Of a stretch of 14,440 nt of DNA, positions 1-5,915 are shown piece after piece. Under the pieces are notes generated by a model that saw only the letters and a list, made by a program, of their open reading frames with translations, searched no databases and was not told the DNA's origin. The stretch lies in the NCBI GenBank assembly GCA_029259285.1, contig JAPDJB010000023.1:1-14440 (forward strand), written 5' to 3'. Numbering within the stretch: position 1 is the stretch's first letter; each line of letters opens with the position of its first letter. A program made the position numbers and the translations under genes. The stretch comes from Candidatus Bathyarchaeota archaeon (GTDB lineage: Archaea > Thermoproteota > Bathyarchaeia > TCS64 > B23).

Positions 1-2
1 CG

Positions 3-1355
3 ACGGGCGGCGCCATAAAGGTGATGGGTTACGACGTCATCGAGGAGGCCGATGAGGTTAGGAGGCTCATCAACTATATCCCCGTCAGGTATCTAGCCCG
101 GGAATTAGGCTATGGATTCACCAGGGCGACGACGCTGATGGCCGAGGGGGTTGAGCAGCCATTGAGAGATGTCCTCATCCGCTGTGTCAGCGTCTTCTCC
201 AGCCTAGACCCAGAGGGATACTTGGAAATGGAGGCCTCAACGATCACGGAGGAGTTCGCCGGATCCTATACCAGAACCCTCGAAGCTCTGAGGGTGATAG
301 GCGGCGTCTTCAACACCTTTCAGAGCGCCATAATCTTCATCATCATGACCCTCTCCATGCTGACGGTCTTCATGGCGAATCCCAACGTCATCTACTACGC
401 CTACGCCCTATCAGCCGCGGCGATCCTCGCCATGCTCCTAGGCCTTAAAGCCATCTCGGCGAAGGAGCCTCTCATCCACATCGGCGAGGATCCCCCAAGG
501 CTCTATAAGGCGATGAAGATAAGCCTCATCGCCCTGATTCCGGCTTCACTCATCGCGCTTCCAGCCTATCTCAGATGGGGGCCTCCAGCCCTCCTATTGA
601 CCCTTGGCGGAGGCATAATCATCCCAGGCTTCTTCGCCAGGAGGATCGAGGAGGGAGTGAACAAGATCGATGAGCATTACCCAACCTTCCTCAAGGCCCT
701 AGGGGAGAATATGGCCTCCACAGCCAATATGAAACTCTCCCTAACCTACATCCTAGACCTGGAGCTCGGCCCCCTCCGCGACCTAATAGAGAGAGCCCTC
801 AATAGGATAAGATTGGGAATAAGCAATCGTAAGGCCTTGATGATGATGGCCTCCGAGGCGGCCTCCCACTGCGTCTATATAGCCAACAAGGTTTTCCTCG
901 ACGCCGTAGGCTATGGTGGAGACCCCCTTAAGGTTGGGAAGGTTCTAGGGAATCACATCATAAAATTCCTAGAGTTTAGGAAGCGGCGGCAGGCCATCGC
1001 CAAGAGCTTCGACGGCCTCACCATCATTATGCAGGCCATGATCGTAGCCCTTCTCGACCTCCTGATCTTCCTCTGCGGCTACTTCTCCGGAACCATGACC
1101 TCTCTACCCTTCTTCTCCTTTGGAGAGGTTCCAATAGGCTTCATAAAACTTGGAAATCTAGCTGTGGCCCTCTACCTATCGATTTTAAACGCCGTCGCGG
1201 GGCGGGAACTCTCCTCAGGCTTTTGGGGAGCCATCATCTGGAGGATGGGCGTCCTCCTAATCCTCAGTGGAGCCGTCTGGATGGGGATGGATCTCCTCAT
1301 CGGGGGAGTCTTCTCCGAGATGATGCCTGGCTTCGAGGCGTTAATGCCGGCTTAG
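3..1355 (+). CDS. Archaellum/type IV pilus assembly membrane platform protein (ArlJ/FlaJ-TadC family), 5' partial
   Basis: The reading frame is open to the left edge of the window, so the GTG at 21 and ATG at 24 are internal and the N-terminus is missing. About 450 residues are visible; ArlJ proteins usually have about 550. Numbered from the GTG at 21, there are about seven hydrophobic segments (near 100-120, 126-146, 168-185, 189-207, 340-360, 377-395 and 404-432). They flank two cytoplasmic helical regions, as expected for tandem T2SSF domains; the second runs about 215-335. Family members form the inner-membrane platform on which the secretion ATPase (ArlI/TadA type) assembles pilin or archaellin filaments. 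The partner ATPase would lie upstream and is not seen. The 3' end overlaps the end of the convergent AbrB gene by 59 bases. I cannot tell archaellum from adhesive pilus. The family is well supported, the exact system is not. Confidence 0.8.
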   Translation, partial: TGGAIKVMGYDVIEEADEVRRLINYIPVRYLARELGYGFTRATTLMAEGVEQPLRDVLIRCVSVFSSLDPEGYLEMEASTITEEFAGSYTRTLEALRVIGGVFNTFQSAIIFIIMTLSMLTVFMANPNVIYYAYALSAAAILAMLLGLKAISAKEPLIHIGEDPPRLYKAMKISLIALIPASLIALPAYLRWGPPALLLTLGGGIIIPGFFARRIEEGVNKIDEHYPTFLKALGENMASTANMKLSLTYILDLELGPLRDLIERALNRIRLGISNRKALMMMASEAASHCVYIANKVFLDAVGYGGDPLKVGKVLGNHIIKFLEFRKRRQAIAKSFDGLTIIMQAMIVALLDLLIFLCGYFSGTMTSLPFFSFGEVPIGFIKLGNLAVALYLSILNAVAGRELSSGFWGAIIWRMGVLLILSGAVWMGMDLLIGGVFSEMMPGFEALMPA

Positions 1356-1482
1356 CCTCCTTCTTCATCACCCTCACGATGATCCTGTCGCCTAGGCGTA
1401 TGCCCATCTCCCTGGCAACCCTCGCGGGTATCGTGACGATGAGGCTTGAAGCTAGGTATCGAACCTTCGCCTCAAAATCCAT
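1297..1482 (-). CDS. AbrB/SpoVT-type DNA-binding protein (about 61 aa)
   Basis: The first 43 residues form a swapped-hairpin AbrB domain: an MDFEAKV start, then a basic/hydrophobic strand, an IPARVAREMGI segment and the LGDRIIVRV ending typical of archaeal AbrB-like regulators and antitoxins. The frame runs upstream to 1551 without a stop, but I place the start at the ATG at 1482. A TATA-like ATTATTAA (1521-1528) lies inside the longer reading, and the AbrB domain begins exactly at this ATG. The C-terminal tail of about 18 residues is basic (ending RRRLPR) and its coding sequence overlaps the 3' end of the pilus gene. Proteins of this family bind DNA as dimers and act as transcriptional regulators or as antitoxins. 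No toxin gene is next to it. Confidence 0.65.
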   Translation of the reverse strand: MDFEAKVRYLASSLIVTIPARVAREMGIRLGDRIIVRVMKKEAKPALTPRSQASSRRRLPR

Positions 1483-1520
1483 GGAGGATGTGGAGGGGCT
1501 GGGTTTGGGTGGGATACGCC

Positions 1521-1528
1521 TTAATAAT
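1521..1528 (-). promoter_or_regulatory. TATA-like box of the AbrB gene
   Basis: ATTATTAA on the minus strand is centred about 43 bases upstream of the chosen start at 1482, giving a predicted leader of roughly 15 bases. It is an isolated A/T stretch in G/C-rich sequence. It also argues against the longer AbrB reading from 1551. Confidence 0.35.
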
Positions 1529-1623
1529 CTGGCTTCAACCTCGCCGTTCATCTCGATCTCGACTTCGATGACATCTACTTTGATTTAGCGTCACCTGGAT
1601 GATGGCTGCTCGGGGACAGCGCT

Positions 1624-1869
1624 TCACCTCTTAGAGAGGGGCTGACCCATGGTGATGAGGGTTATAGTCGTCCTTACGTTCTCCAGCCTCCTTATACGTG
1701 TGAGAACTATCTCCCTGATCTTCTCCATCGACTCGGCTTCAACCTCGGCGATGACGTCGTAGATTCCGTAGAGGGCGTAGGCCTCCTTAACGCCTTCGAT
1801 CTTCATCAGCTCCTTAACCACCTCCTCCTCCTTCGCCAACTCCGTGTTCATCAGCACATACGCCTTCAA
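1624..1869 (-). CDS. Stand-alone Lrp/AsnC ligand-binding (RAM) domain protein
   Basis: The 81 residues cover one RAM (regulation of amino acid metabolism) fold with no helix-turn-helix. It opens with MKAYVLMNT, followed by a helix and the GIYDVIAEVEA strand-turn-strand typical of Lrp/AsnC effector domains, and ends TTITLITMGQP. Such single-domain proteins are common in archaea; they form dimers or decamers that bind amino acids and can modulate full-length Lrp proteins. The start is a TTG at 1869, supported by a strong Shine-Dalgarno GGGAGG five bases upstream and by the conserved first strand, which a later GTG or ATG would remove. A TATA-like element lies at 1900-1913. It appears monocistronic. 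The amino-acid ligand cannot be read from the sequence. Confidence 0.88.
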   Translation of the reverse strand: MKAYVLMNTELAKEEEVVKELMKIEGVKEAYALYGIYDVIAEVEAESMEKIREIVLTRIRRLENVRTTITLITMGQPLSKR

Positions 1870-1899
1870 CCCTTCCTCCCAGCCGATAATTCGCTAAGT

Positions 1900-1913
1900 A
1901 ATATCTATTTTTT
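1900..1913 (-). promoter_or_regulatory. TATA-like promoter element for the RAM-domain gene
   Basis: The minus strand reads AAAAAATAGATATT, centred about 38 bases upstream of the TTG start. That would give a leader of about 12 bases holding the GGGAGG ribosome-binding site. The position suits an archaeal TATA box, but the element is degenerate. Confidence 0.45.
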
Positions 1914-1924
1914 CCTATTCGAGT

Positions 1925-2077
1925 TCAGCTCCCCCTTCTGATGCACACCCTCCCCTTAAGGCCCTCGATGGTGTAGAAGATGATCTCTTCGCCTCCCTCG
2001 AGTTTGAGATATTCTCTAACCTCCTTTGGAAGGGTCAGTCTGAAATCCTTCCCGATCTTGGCCTTCGCAATTATCAT
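1925..2077 (-). CDS. Very small AbrB/SpoVT-type protein (50 aa)
   Basis: Translation from the ATG at 2077 gives 50 residues that are almost entirely one AbrB swapped-hairpin domain. It begins MIIAKAKIGKDFRLTLPKEV, continues REYLKLEGGEEIIFYTIEG and ends VCIRRGS. The LPKEVREYLKLEGGEEI stretch is the family signature. The start follows GAGGAG with correct spacing, and the stop of the upstream Cys-rich gene (TGA at 2079-2081) lies one base before it, so the two are translationally coupled. It is the last gene of a three-gene minus-strand unit starting near 2538. It probably acts as a DNA-binding autoregulator or antitoxin-like partner; no target is evident. Confidence 0.75.
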   Translation of the reverse strand: MIIAKAKIGKDFRLTLPKEVREYLKLEGGEEIIFYTIEGLKGRVCIRRGS

Positions 2078-2078
2078 C

Positions 2079-2318
2079 TCACTCCTCTATTGATTCGGTA
2101 CTATAAACGGCATTCGGCCTCCATTTGCCCTCCCGCTTCTGCCTCTCAACGACTCTGCGGAGTATGGATATGCACCGCTCCCTTGAGTAGCCCTTCTTTG
2201 AGTAGTAGCTCCATATCCGTTGATAGACGTGGAGGCAGAGGGGGCAGCACCATATTCCCCTTCTCAGATCTAGGGCGTATCTCCTCTCAGTCTCAAGGCC
2301 GCAGATGTCGCAGATCAT
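2079..2318 (-). CDS. Small zinc-finger-like protein of unknown function (79 aa)
   Basis: I do not recognise a named family. The N-terminus has a CxxC knuckle (C3, C6) and a second CCPLC cluster (C24, C25, C28), spaced as in a treble-clef or zinc-ribbon fold. It is followed by a basic helical region rich in Arg and Tyr (residues 31-67) and a polar tail. The gene sits between another Cys-rich gene (10 bases upstream) and the 50-aa AbrB gene (one base downstream), so the three are very likely co-transcribed. A GAGG about eight bases before the ATG may serve as ribosome-binding site. A nucleic-acid-binding role is plausible from the zinc knuckles and basic helix but is inferred. Confidence 0.65.
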   Translation of the reverse strand: MICDICGLETERRYALDLRRGIWCCPLCLHVYQRIWSYYSKKGYSRERCISILRRVVERQKREGKWRPNAVYSTESIEE

Positions 2319-2328
2319 CCCCAGGGCC

Positions 2329-2538
2329 TCAGGGGATCGTCTTAACGGCTTCGATGTCCTCGATCCTCGGCGCCACCTCCCCCCTCAGGGGTCTATAATG
2401 GCAGGGGTCTCGACAGAGGATGTAGACCCTCTCCCCCTTAAGCCTGTGATCCAGCTTATTGGCGCAGCTGAAGCATTCACAGGCGGATAAGAAGCCTCTC
2501 ACCACCCACTTCTCTTCATGTCTCCGAGAAGGGGACAT
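2329..2538 (-). CDS. Cysteine-rich small protein of unknown function (69 aa)
   Basis: This first gene of the three-gene unit has no recognised family. Numbered from the chosen ATG, the cysteines lie at C20, C22, C25 and, after about 16 residues, C42 and C46 followed by His. The CxCxxC plus CxxxCH pattern suggests a structural zinc or other metal site. The start is uncertain: a TTG at 2547 adds three residues, while the ATG at 2538 lies about 30 bases from a TATA-like AAAAGATAATAG (2563-2574), suggesting a nearly leaderless message. The gene is divergent from archaemetzincin and shares its roughly 80-90-base promoter region. Its stop is 10 bases before the next start. Confidence 0.55.
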   Translation of the reverse strand: MSPSRRHEEKWVVRGFLSACECFSCANKLDHRLKGERVYILCRDPCHYRPLRGEVAPRIEDIEAVKTIP

Positions 2539-2562
2539 GCGGATCAACTTATCCCTAATACC

Positions 2563-2574
2563 CTATTATCTTTT
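2563..2574 (-). promoter_or_regulatory. TATA-like box of the Cys-rich/AbrB mini-operon
   Basis: The minus strand reads AAAAGATAATAG in the divergent region between the mini-operon and archaemetzincin. Its centre is about 30 bases from the ATG at 2538, predicting a leader of only a few bases. Confidence 0.4.
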
Positions 2575-2627
2575 CCCCCAACCCATGATCGGAAAACTTC
2601 GAATAGGCGGAGACATTAGATCAGGAG

Positions 2628-3173
2628 ATGCATATAGGACTTATAGCCGTAGATGAGGTTGATGAGGAGATTTTAGAGGCTGTTAAAAGGGGGCTGGAGA
2701 GGGAGATCCCTGGAGCCACCTGCCACATACTCCCCATGAATATGAGGGCGCCGAGAAGAGGCTACAACCCCTATAGGAGGCAGCATCGATCCGAGGTCTT
2801 TCTAGAGCAGTTAAAGACTTTAAGGGATAAAATTGGCGTGGATAGACTCCTAGGGGTTACAAACCTCGACCTCTACGCTCCAGGACTAAACTTCATCTTC
2901 GGGGAGGCCGCTCCATGGTGGGGAGTCGCCATAATCTCGACGCATAGGCTAAAACCGGAGTTTTATGGAGAAGGAGAGAATCGGTCTCTATTCCTGGAGC
3001 GATGCGTAAAGGAGGCCGTCCACGAGATAGGGCATACCCTCGGCCTCAGACACTGCCCAAATCCAAGCTGCGTAATGCACTTCTCCAATACCATCTGGGA
3101 CACCGATAGAAAGCGAGAGAGCTTCTGCGAGAATTGTCTCAAGAAGCTGGGATATTACGGGAAAATTCGATAG
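2628..3173 (+). CDS. amzA: Archaemetzincin, zinc metallopeptidase
   Basis: This 181-residue protein has the archaemetzincin signature. The zinc-binding HEIGHTLGLRH supplies H132, catalytic E133, H136 and H142. It is followed by C143, C148, the Met-turn M150, and a CxxC pair (C167, C170) for a second structural zinc. Family members are soluble metallopeptidases of the M54 group, reported as aminopeptidase-like in human homologues; the archaeal substrate is unknown. Length is close to the usual archaeal size and no signal peptide is present, so it acts in the cytosol. The ATG at 2628 is preceded directly by AGGAG, too close for a normal Shine-Dalgarno. A GGCGGAG lies 15 bases away, so initiation may be nearly leaderless. 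It stands alone, divergent from the Cys-rich mini-operon. Confidence 0.95.
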   Translation: MHIGLIAVDEVDEEILEAVKRGLEREIPGATCHILPMNMRAPRRGYNPYRRQHRSEVFLEQLKTLRDKIGVDRLLGVTNLDLYAPGLNFIFGEAAPWWGVAIISTHRLKPEFYGEGENRSLFLERCVKEAVHEIGHTLGLRHCPNPSCVMHFSNTIWDTDRKRESFCENCLKKLGYYGKIR

Positions 3174-3180
3174 ATCGAAT
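3165..3180. repeat. Perfect 7-bp palindrome across the archaemetzincin stop codon
   Basis: ATTCGAT-AG-ATCGAAT spans the stop codon of amzA. As RNA it can fold to a 5-bp stem with a 6-base loop. No T-run follows, so it is a weak terminator candidate or possibly a protein-binding site. Confidence 0.4.
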
Positions 3181-3210
3181 CCCCGAAACCCATAAGACTT
3201 ACAAAGTTGA

Positions 3211-3284
3211 TGCGGCCGCCGGGATTCGAACCCGGGTCTTCTGCGTGGCAGGCAGACATCTTAACCAGGCTGGACCACGGCCGC
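3211..3284 (-). tRNA. tRNA-Gly (anticodon GCC)
   Basis: The minus strand folds into a standard cloverleaf of 74 bases. The acceptor stem is GCGGCCG/CGGCCGC with discriminator A. The anticodon stem TCTGC/GCAGA encloses the loop CTGCCAC, giving anticodon GCC. The T stem CCGGG/CCCGG holds loop TTCGAAT. No CCA is encoded, as usual in archaea, and there is no intron. Stems are almost all G:C, consistent with growth at high temperature. A TATA-like ATTAATA lies about 30 bases upstream of the 5' end. Confidence 0.97.
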
Positions 3285-3310
3285 CCAATCGATAGAGTGT
3301 GTAGGGCTTC

Positions 3311-3317
3311 TATTAAT
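3311..3317 (-). promoter_or_regulatory. TATA-like box of tRNA-Gly
   Basis: ATTAATA on the minus strand is centred about 30 bases upstream of the mature 5' end of tRNA-Gly, the usual archaeal spacing. Confidence 0.45.
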
Positions 3318-3320
3318 CTC

Positions 3321-4124
3321 TTACTTTGGCCTTTGACAGGTGACTCCCATCACCTCTCTATGGTAGCGTAGGTCGGTGAAACCTGCCTCGCTTAGTCTCT
3401 TCATCACGCCTCTCCGTAGGTCTATGCGTCGATGCCTGGAGCCTGGTTCACCGGTGTAGTGGAAGAGGCGTCCTCCAGGTCTTAGAACCCTGAGTAGGCT
3501 ATGGTAGAATTCCCTGCTGTAGAGGTGTCCGGCTAATGCGAATCGCGGCGGGTCGTGGATTACGTAGTCGAATCTGGCCTCGGGGAGGATGGGAACGATG
3601 TCGTAGGCGTCGCCTAGTATGAGGCTTAGACGTCTATCTTGGAATAGACCCCTCGACCAGGGGTTGATGAGAGCCATCCTCAACACTATCGGATTCACCT
3701 CGATGGAGACCACCAGCTCTGCACCCCTCCTCAAAGCCTCTAGGGCTGTATATCCCAAGCCTGTACAGATGTCTAAGACCCAGCCTTCCCCGAGGCCGAG
3801 AGCCTCCAGCTTCATGGCGGCATCCCTATCGGGGGTTACACCCTTAGTTCTATGCATCCGTATCCCGTCGATCTCCAGCGTTGGAGCCCCCTCCGTCGGA
3901 ACCAGCTTATAGAAGTGCCCATCAGCGTAGGCGGCCATGTAGACGCCTGTCTCGTCGACGATGAAGATGGCCTCCTCCCTCTCGGCGATGCGGCTCAGGA
4001 TCTCTATGGATATCTCTAATCCGCCTGGGAGTATTGCGGCGTCCTCTCGGAGCTCCACTGTGCTCTGGGAGAGGCCGAGGTCGAGGGATACCCTCCTAGA
4101 GCCTCTGAGAATCCGCCTCGCCAC
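3321..4124 (-). CDS. Archaeal SAM-dependent methyltransferase (COG2521-like)
   Basis: The central part is a class I Rossmann methyltransferase. Motif I is VLDICTGLGYTA (D118 to G124), the acidic end of strand 2 is SIEVNP (E142), D172 lies in LILGDAYDI, and the motif IV region is IHDPPRF (D191-P193). Strand 5 follows LRPGGRLFHYTGEPG. The DPP in motif IV resembles the (D/N)PP motifs of nucleic-acid amino-methylases, so an RNA or small-molecule amine substrate is possible. The first 100 residues form the extra N-terminal domain seen in this archaeal family. GTG at 4124 is the usual-looking start, but the frame stays open upstream to 4164 with family-like residues (LGYLLTAEVARRI), so the true start may be earlier and overlap the glycosyltransferase. 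It is the last gene of the four-gene minus-strand unit. Confidence 0.8.
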   Translation of the reverse strand: MARRILRGSRRVSLDLGLSQSTVELREDAAILPGGLEISIEILSRIAEREEAIFIVDETGVYMAAYADGHFYKLVPTEGAPTLEIDGIRMHRTKGVTPDRDAAMKLEALGLGEGWVLDICTGLGYTALEALRRGAELVVSIEVNPIVLRMALINPWSRGLFQDRRLSLILGDAYDIVPILPEARFDYVIHDPPRFALAGHLYSREFYHSLLRVLRPGGRLFHYTGEPGSRHRRIDLRRGVMKRLSEAGFTDLRYHREVMGVTCQRPK

Positions 4125-4149
4125 CTCCGCTGTCAGGAGGTATCCCAGC

Positions 4150-5235
4150 CTATCCAGCCTCCCCTAATCCGATCTCTAGGAGTCTCTCAGCGATCCTCTC
4201 CGCCGATCGCTCCTCCACGAAGTGGCTGGCCCTCTCCCTCAACTCCTCATACTCTCCCTCTAGGAGGCCTCTAAGCAGGCTCCTCATCTCCTCCAAGCTG
4301 CGATACTTCAACACCTCATCCTGGAAGATATGGAAGTAGCTCACATCGGAGCAGAGTAGGGGCGTCAGGGAGCCTAGGCAGAGGTGAGCGGTGCTTGACA
4401 GCTTGATCTCCCCTTCCTCCTCCACCTTATGGATGAGAAGCGTGTCGACGGCTGATAGATATCCATAGAGGGCCTCTATGGAGGGCCTATCAAACCTCAA
4501 ATCTAGAAAGGGATGTTCACCCTGCAACCTTTTAAGCCTCCGATAGAGGTCTATGTCTCCGACTAGGCATAGATATCTCAGCGACGGCCTCTCCCTCCAT
4601 AGGGGTTTAAGAGCCTTGACGACGGCCTCGGGTTGATGGAGAAGACCAAAGCTGAAGACAACTTCAGCGTCTCCAGGTATATTCAGCCTCTCCCGCTCGA
4701 CGGCTCTATCCCTCCGCTCGATTGGGTGACAGGGGAAGGGGACTATATGGAGGTGATCCTCAGGGAAGATATCTGAGAATAGGGGGAGATATCTATCATC
4801 GAATACCGTTACGGCATCCCACCTCGCCTTATAGAAGTAGGGGTTCTCAGGCCTCCGACATTCATGAAGCACCGCGAGGGTTCTCCCCTCAAAGCGGGGC
4901 AGAATCTCTAGAAGCCTCTTCAGAGGCGTCGATGAGGGCTTCTCCACGATGAGGAGATCGAAATCATCCTCGATGAGAGGCTTCGGATCCAGGAATAGGC
5001 TGTCCAGTAGATGCTCATCGCGGCATCGATCCCCATATCTCAGGAAGGAATAGTTTCGGATGACATAGGGTTCATCGACCTTGAAGTATCGATGGGTGTC
5101 ATCATCCTCATATTGGATGGGGGCGAAGACCCTCAGCTCATGGCCTAGGCTTAGTAACGCTCGACCGATAAGCTCGGCGTGGATGGAGACTCCGCAGATG
5201 GCGTTCCAGCTGGACATCAAGGCGACCCTGACCAT
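4150..5235 (-). CDS. GT-B fold glycosyltransferase (GT4-like)
   Basis: The N-terminus (MVRVALMSSWNAICGVSIHA, then ELIGRALLSLGHELRVFAP) is the first Rossmann half of a GT-B enzyme with its glycine-rich donor/acceptor loop. The second half starts near 190 (EVVFSFGLLHQPEAVVKAL) and runs through a YGYLSAVDTLLI segment. It then has the helix-loop KLSSTAHLCLGSLTPLLCSD, equivalent to the nucleotide-sugar-binding region of GT4 enzymes. The usual E-x7-E signature is not clean, so donor preference cannot be read. At 361 residues it has the normal length. The start overlaps the end of the CDP-alcohol transferase gene by 19 bases, with GAGGGCGGT upstream as ribosome-binding site, so the two are coupled. 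It may glycosylate the product of the upstream genes, as mannosyl-di-myo-inositol-phosphate synthase does in Thermotoga, or a lipid headgroup. That role is inferred. Confidence 0.78.
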   Translation of the reverse strand: MVRVALMSSWNAICGVSIHAELIGRALLSLGHELRVFAPIQYEDDDTHRYFKVDEPYVIRNYSFLRYGDRCRDEHLLDSLFLDPKPLIEDDFDLLIVEKPSSTPLKRLLEILPRFEGRTLAVLHECRRPENPYFYKARWDAVTVFDDRYLPLFSDIFPEDHLHIVPFPCHPIERRDRAVERERLNIPGDAEVVFSFGLLHQPEAVVKALKPLWRERPSLRYLCLVGDIDLYRRLKRLQGEHPFLDLRFDRPSIEALYGYLSAVDTLLIHKVEEEGEIKLSSTAHLCLGSLTPLLCSDVSYFHIFQDEVLKYRSLEEMRSLLRGLLEGEYEELRERASHFVEERSAERIAERLLEIGLGEAG

Positions 5236-5915
5236 CGCCTACCGCCCTCGGCGACGTCGGCGGCGTGTAGATGCACAGCGGCCCTCCAGGCGTAGATGAC
5301 AGCTGTTAGGGCTGCATGGATCGTGATCGTCTTCAATGCTATGGCTGGCACGCCTAGGAGGATGGCGATGAGTATATGGATGTTGTAGAGGTTCCGTCTA
5401 CCGGCGACCCTTCTGAAGACCCTCTCGAAGGGGCCGTAGATGTCTAGGCTGACCCCCATCATCTTCCCGAAGATGTCGTAGCAGTATCGGTAGAAGGCGA
5501 TGAGTATTATGGCTGTCATGGCATAGGCGATGGGTTCAGGGCTGCCGCTGCTTCGATTGAGGTATAGGGCGAGGGCTGCCAGCCATGAGAACTCGTAGAG
5601 GAGGTCGAGGGCGTGCTCCAGTTTACCAACCTTCGTCATCATATCCTTCGCCCGGGCCAGCTTCCCATCCAGGCCGTCTAGGATGCCGACGATGAAGCTG
5701 AGCAGCGACCCTGGAAGGAGATAGCCGAGGTAGTAGAGGGCCGTCACCACGTAGGCGACGGCGTTGGTCAGCAGCGTCAACTGATTCGGGGTGATCGACG
5801 TATCGACGAGTCTCAACACTATCCAGTTCTCTATTGGTCTGTGGACATAGGCGGCTAGGAGATCTGAAGGCCCCTTCGCCTTCTCCAGCCGCTTCTCAAT
5901 CTCAGCCCTCTCCAT
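5217..5915 (-). CDS. CDP-alcohol phosphatidyltransferase family membrane enzyme (possible di-myo-inositol-phosphate synthase half)
   Basis: The 232-residue protein has several hydrophobic segments (about 70-100, 115-135, 140-160, 185-220) and a CDP-alcohol phosphotransferase motif, ILDGLDGKLARAK. The N-terminal SITPNQLTLLTN is also typical of the family. Enzymes of this class move a phospho-alcohol from a CDP-alcohol to another alcohol in the membrane, using divalent metals bound by the Asp residues. The second part of the motif is unusual: it reads G-KL-E-HAL-D rather than G-x3-D-x3-D, one residue shorter with Glu in place of the third Asp. The gene overlaps a cytidylyltransferase-like gene by 14 bases. 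In Archaeoglobus these two activities are fused in one protein that makes di-myo-inositol phosphate, so this looks like a split version. A lipid headgroup transferase is the main alternative. Confidence 0.82.
   Translation of the reverse strand: MERAEIEKRLEKAKGPSDLLAAYVHRPIENWIVLRLVDTSITPNQLTLLTNAVAYVVTALYYLGYLLPGSLLSFIVGILDGLDGKLARAKDMMTKVGKLEHALDLLYEFSWLAALALYLNRSSGSPEPIAYAMTAIILIAFYRYCYDIFGKMMGVSLDIYGPFERVFRRVAGRRNLYNIHILIAILLGVPAIALKTITIHAALTAVIYAWRAAVHLHAADVAEGGRRWSGSP

Noticed and set aside
1483..1551. Longer AbrB start at 1551
   Set aside because: The added residues are Pro/Ser/Arg-rich without family match and contain the likely TATA box.
1223..1588. 121-aa forward frame after the pilus gene
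   Set aside because: It overlaps the pilus gene in another frame and lies opposite a recognisable AbrB gene; composition shows no domain.
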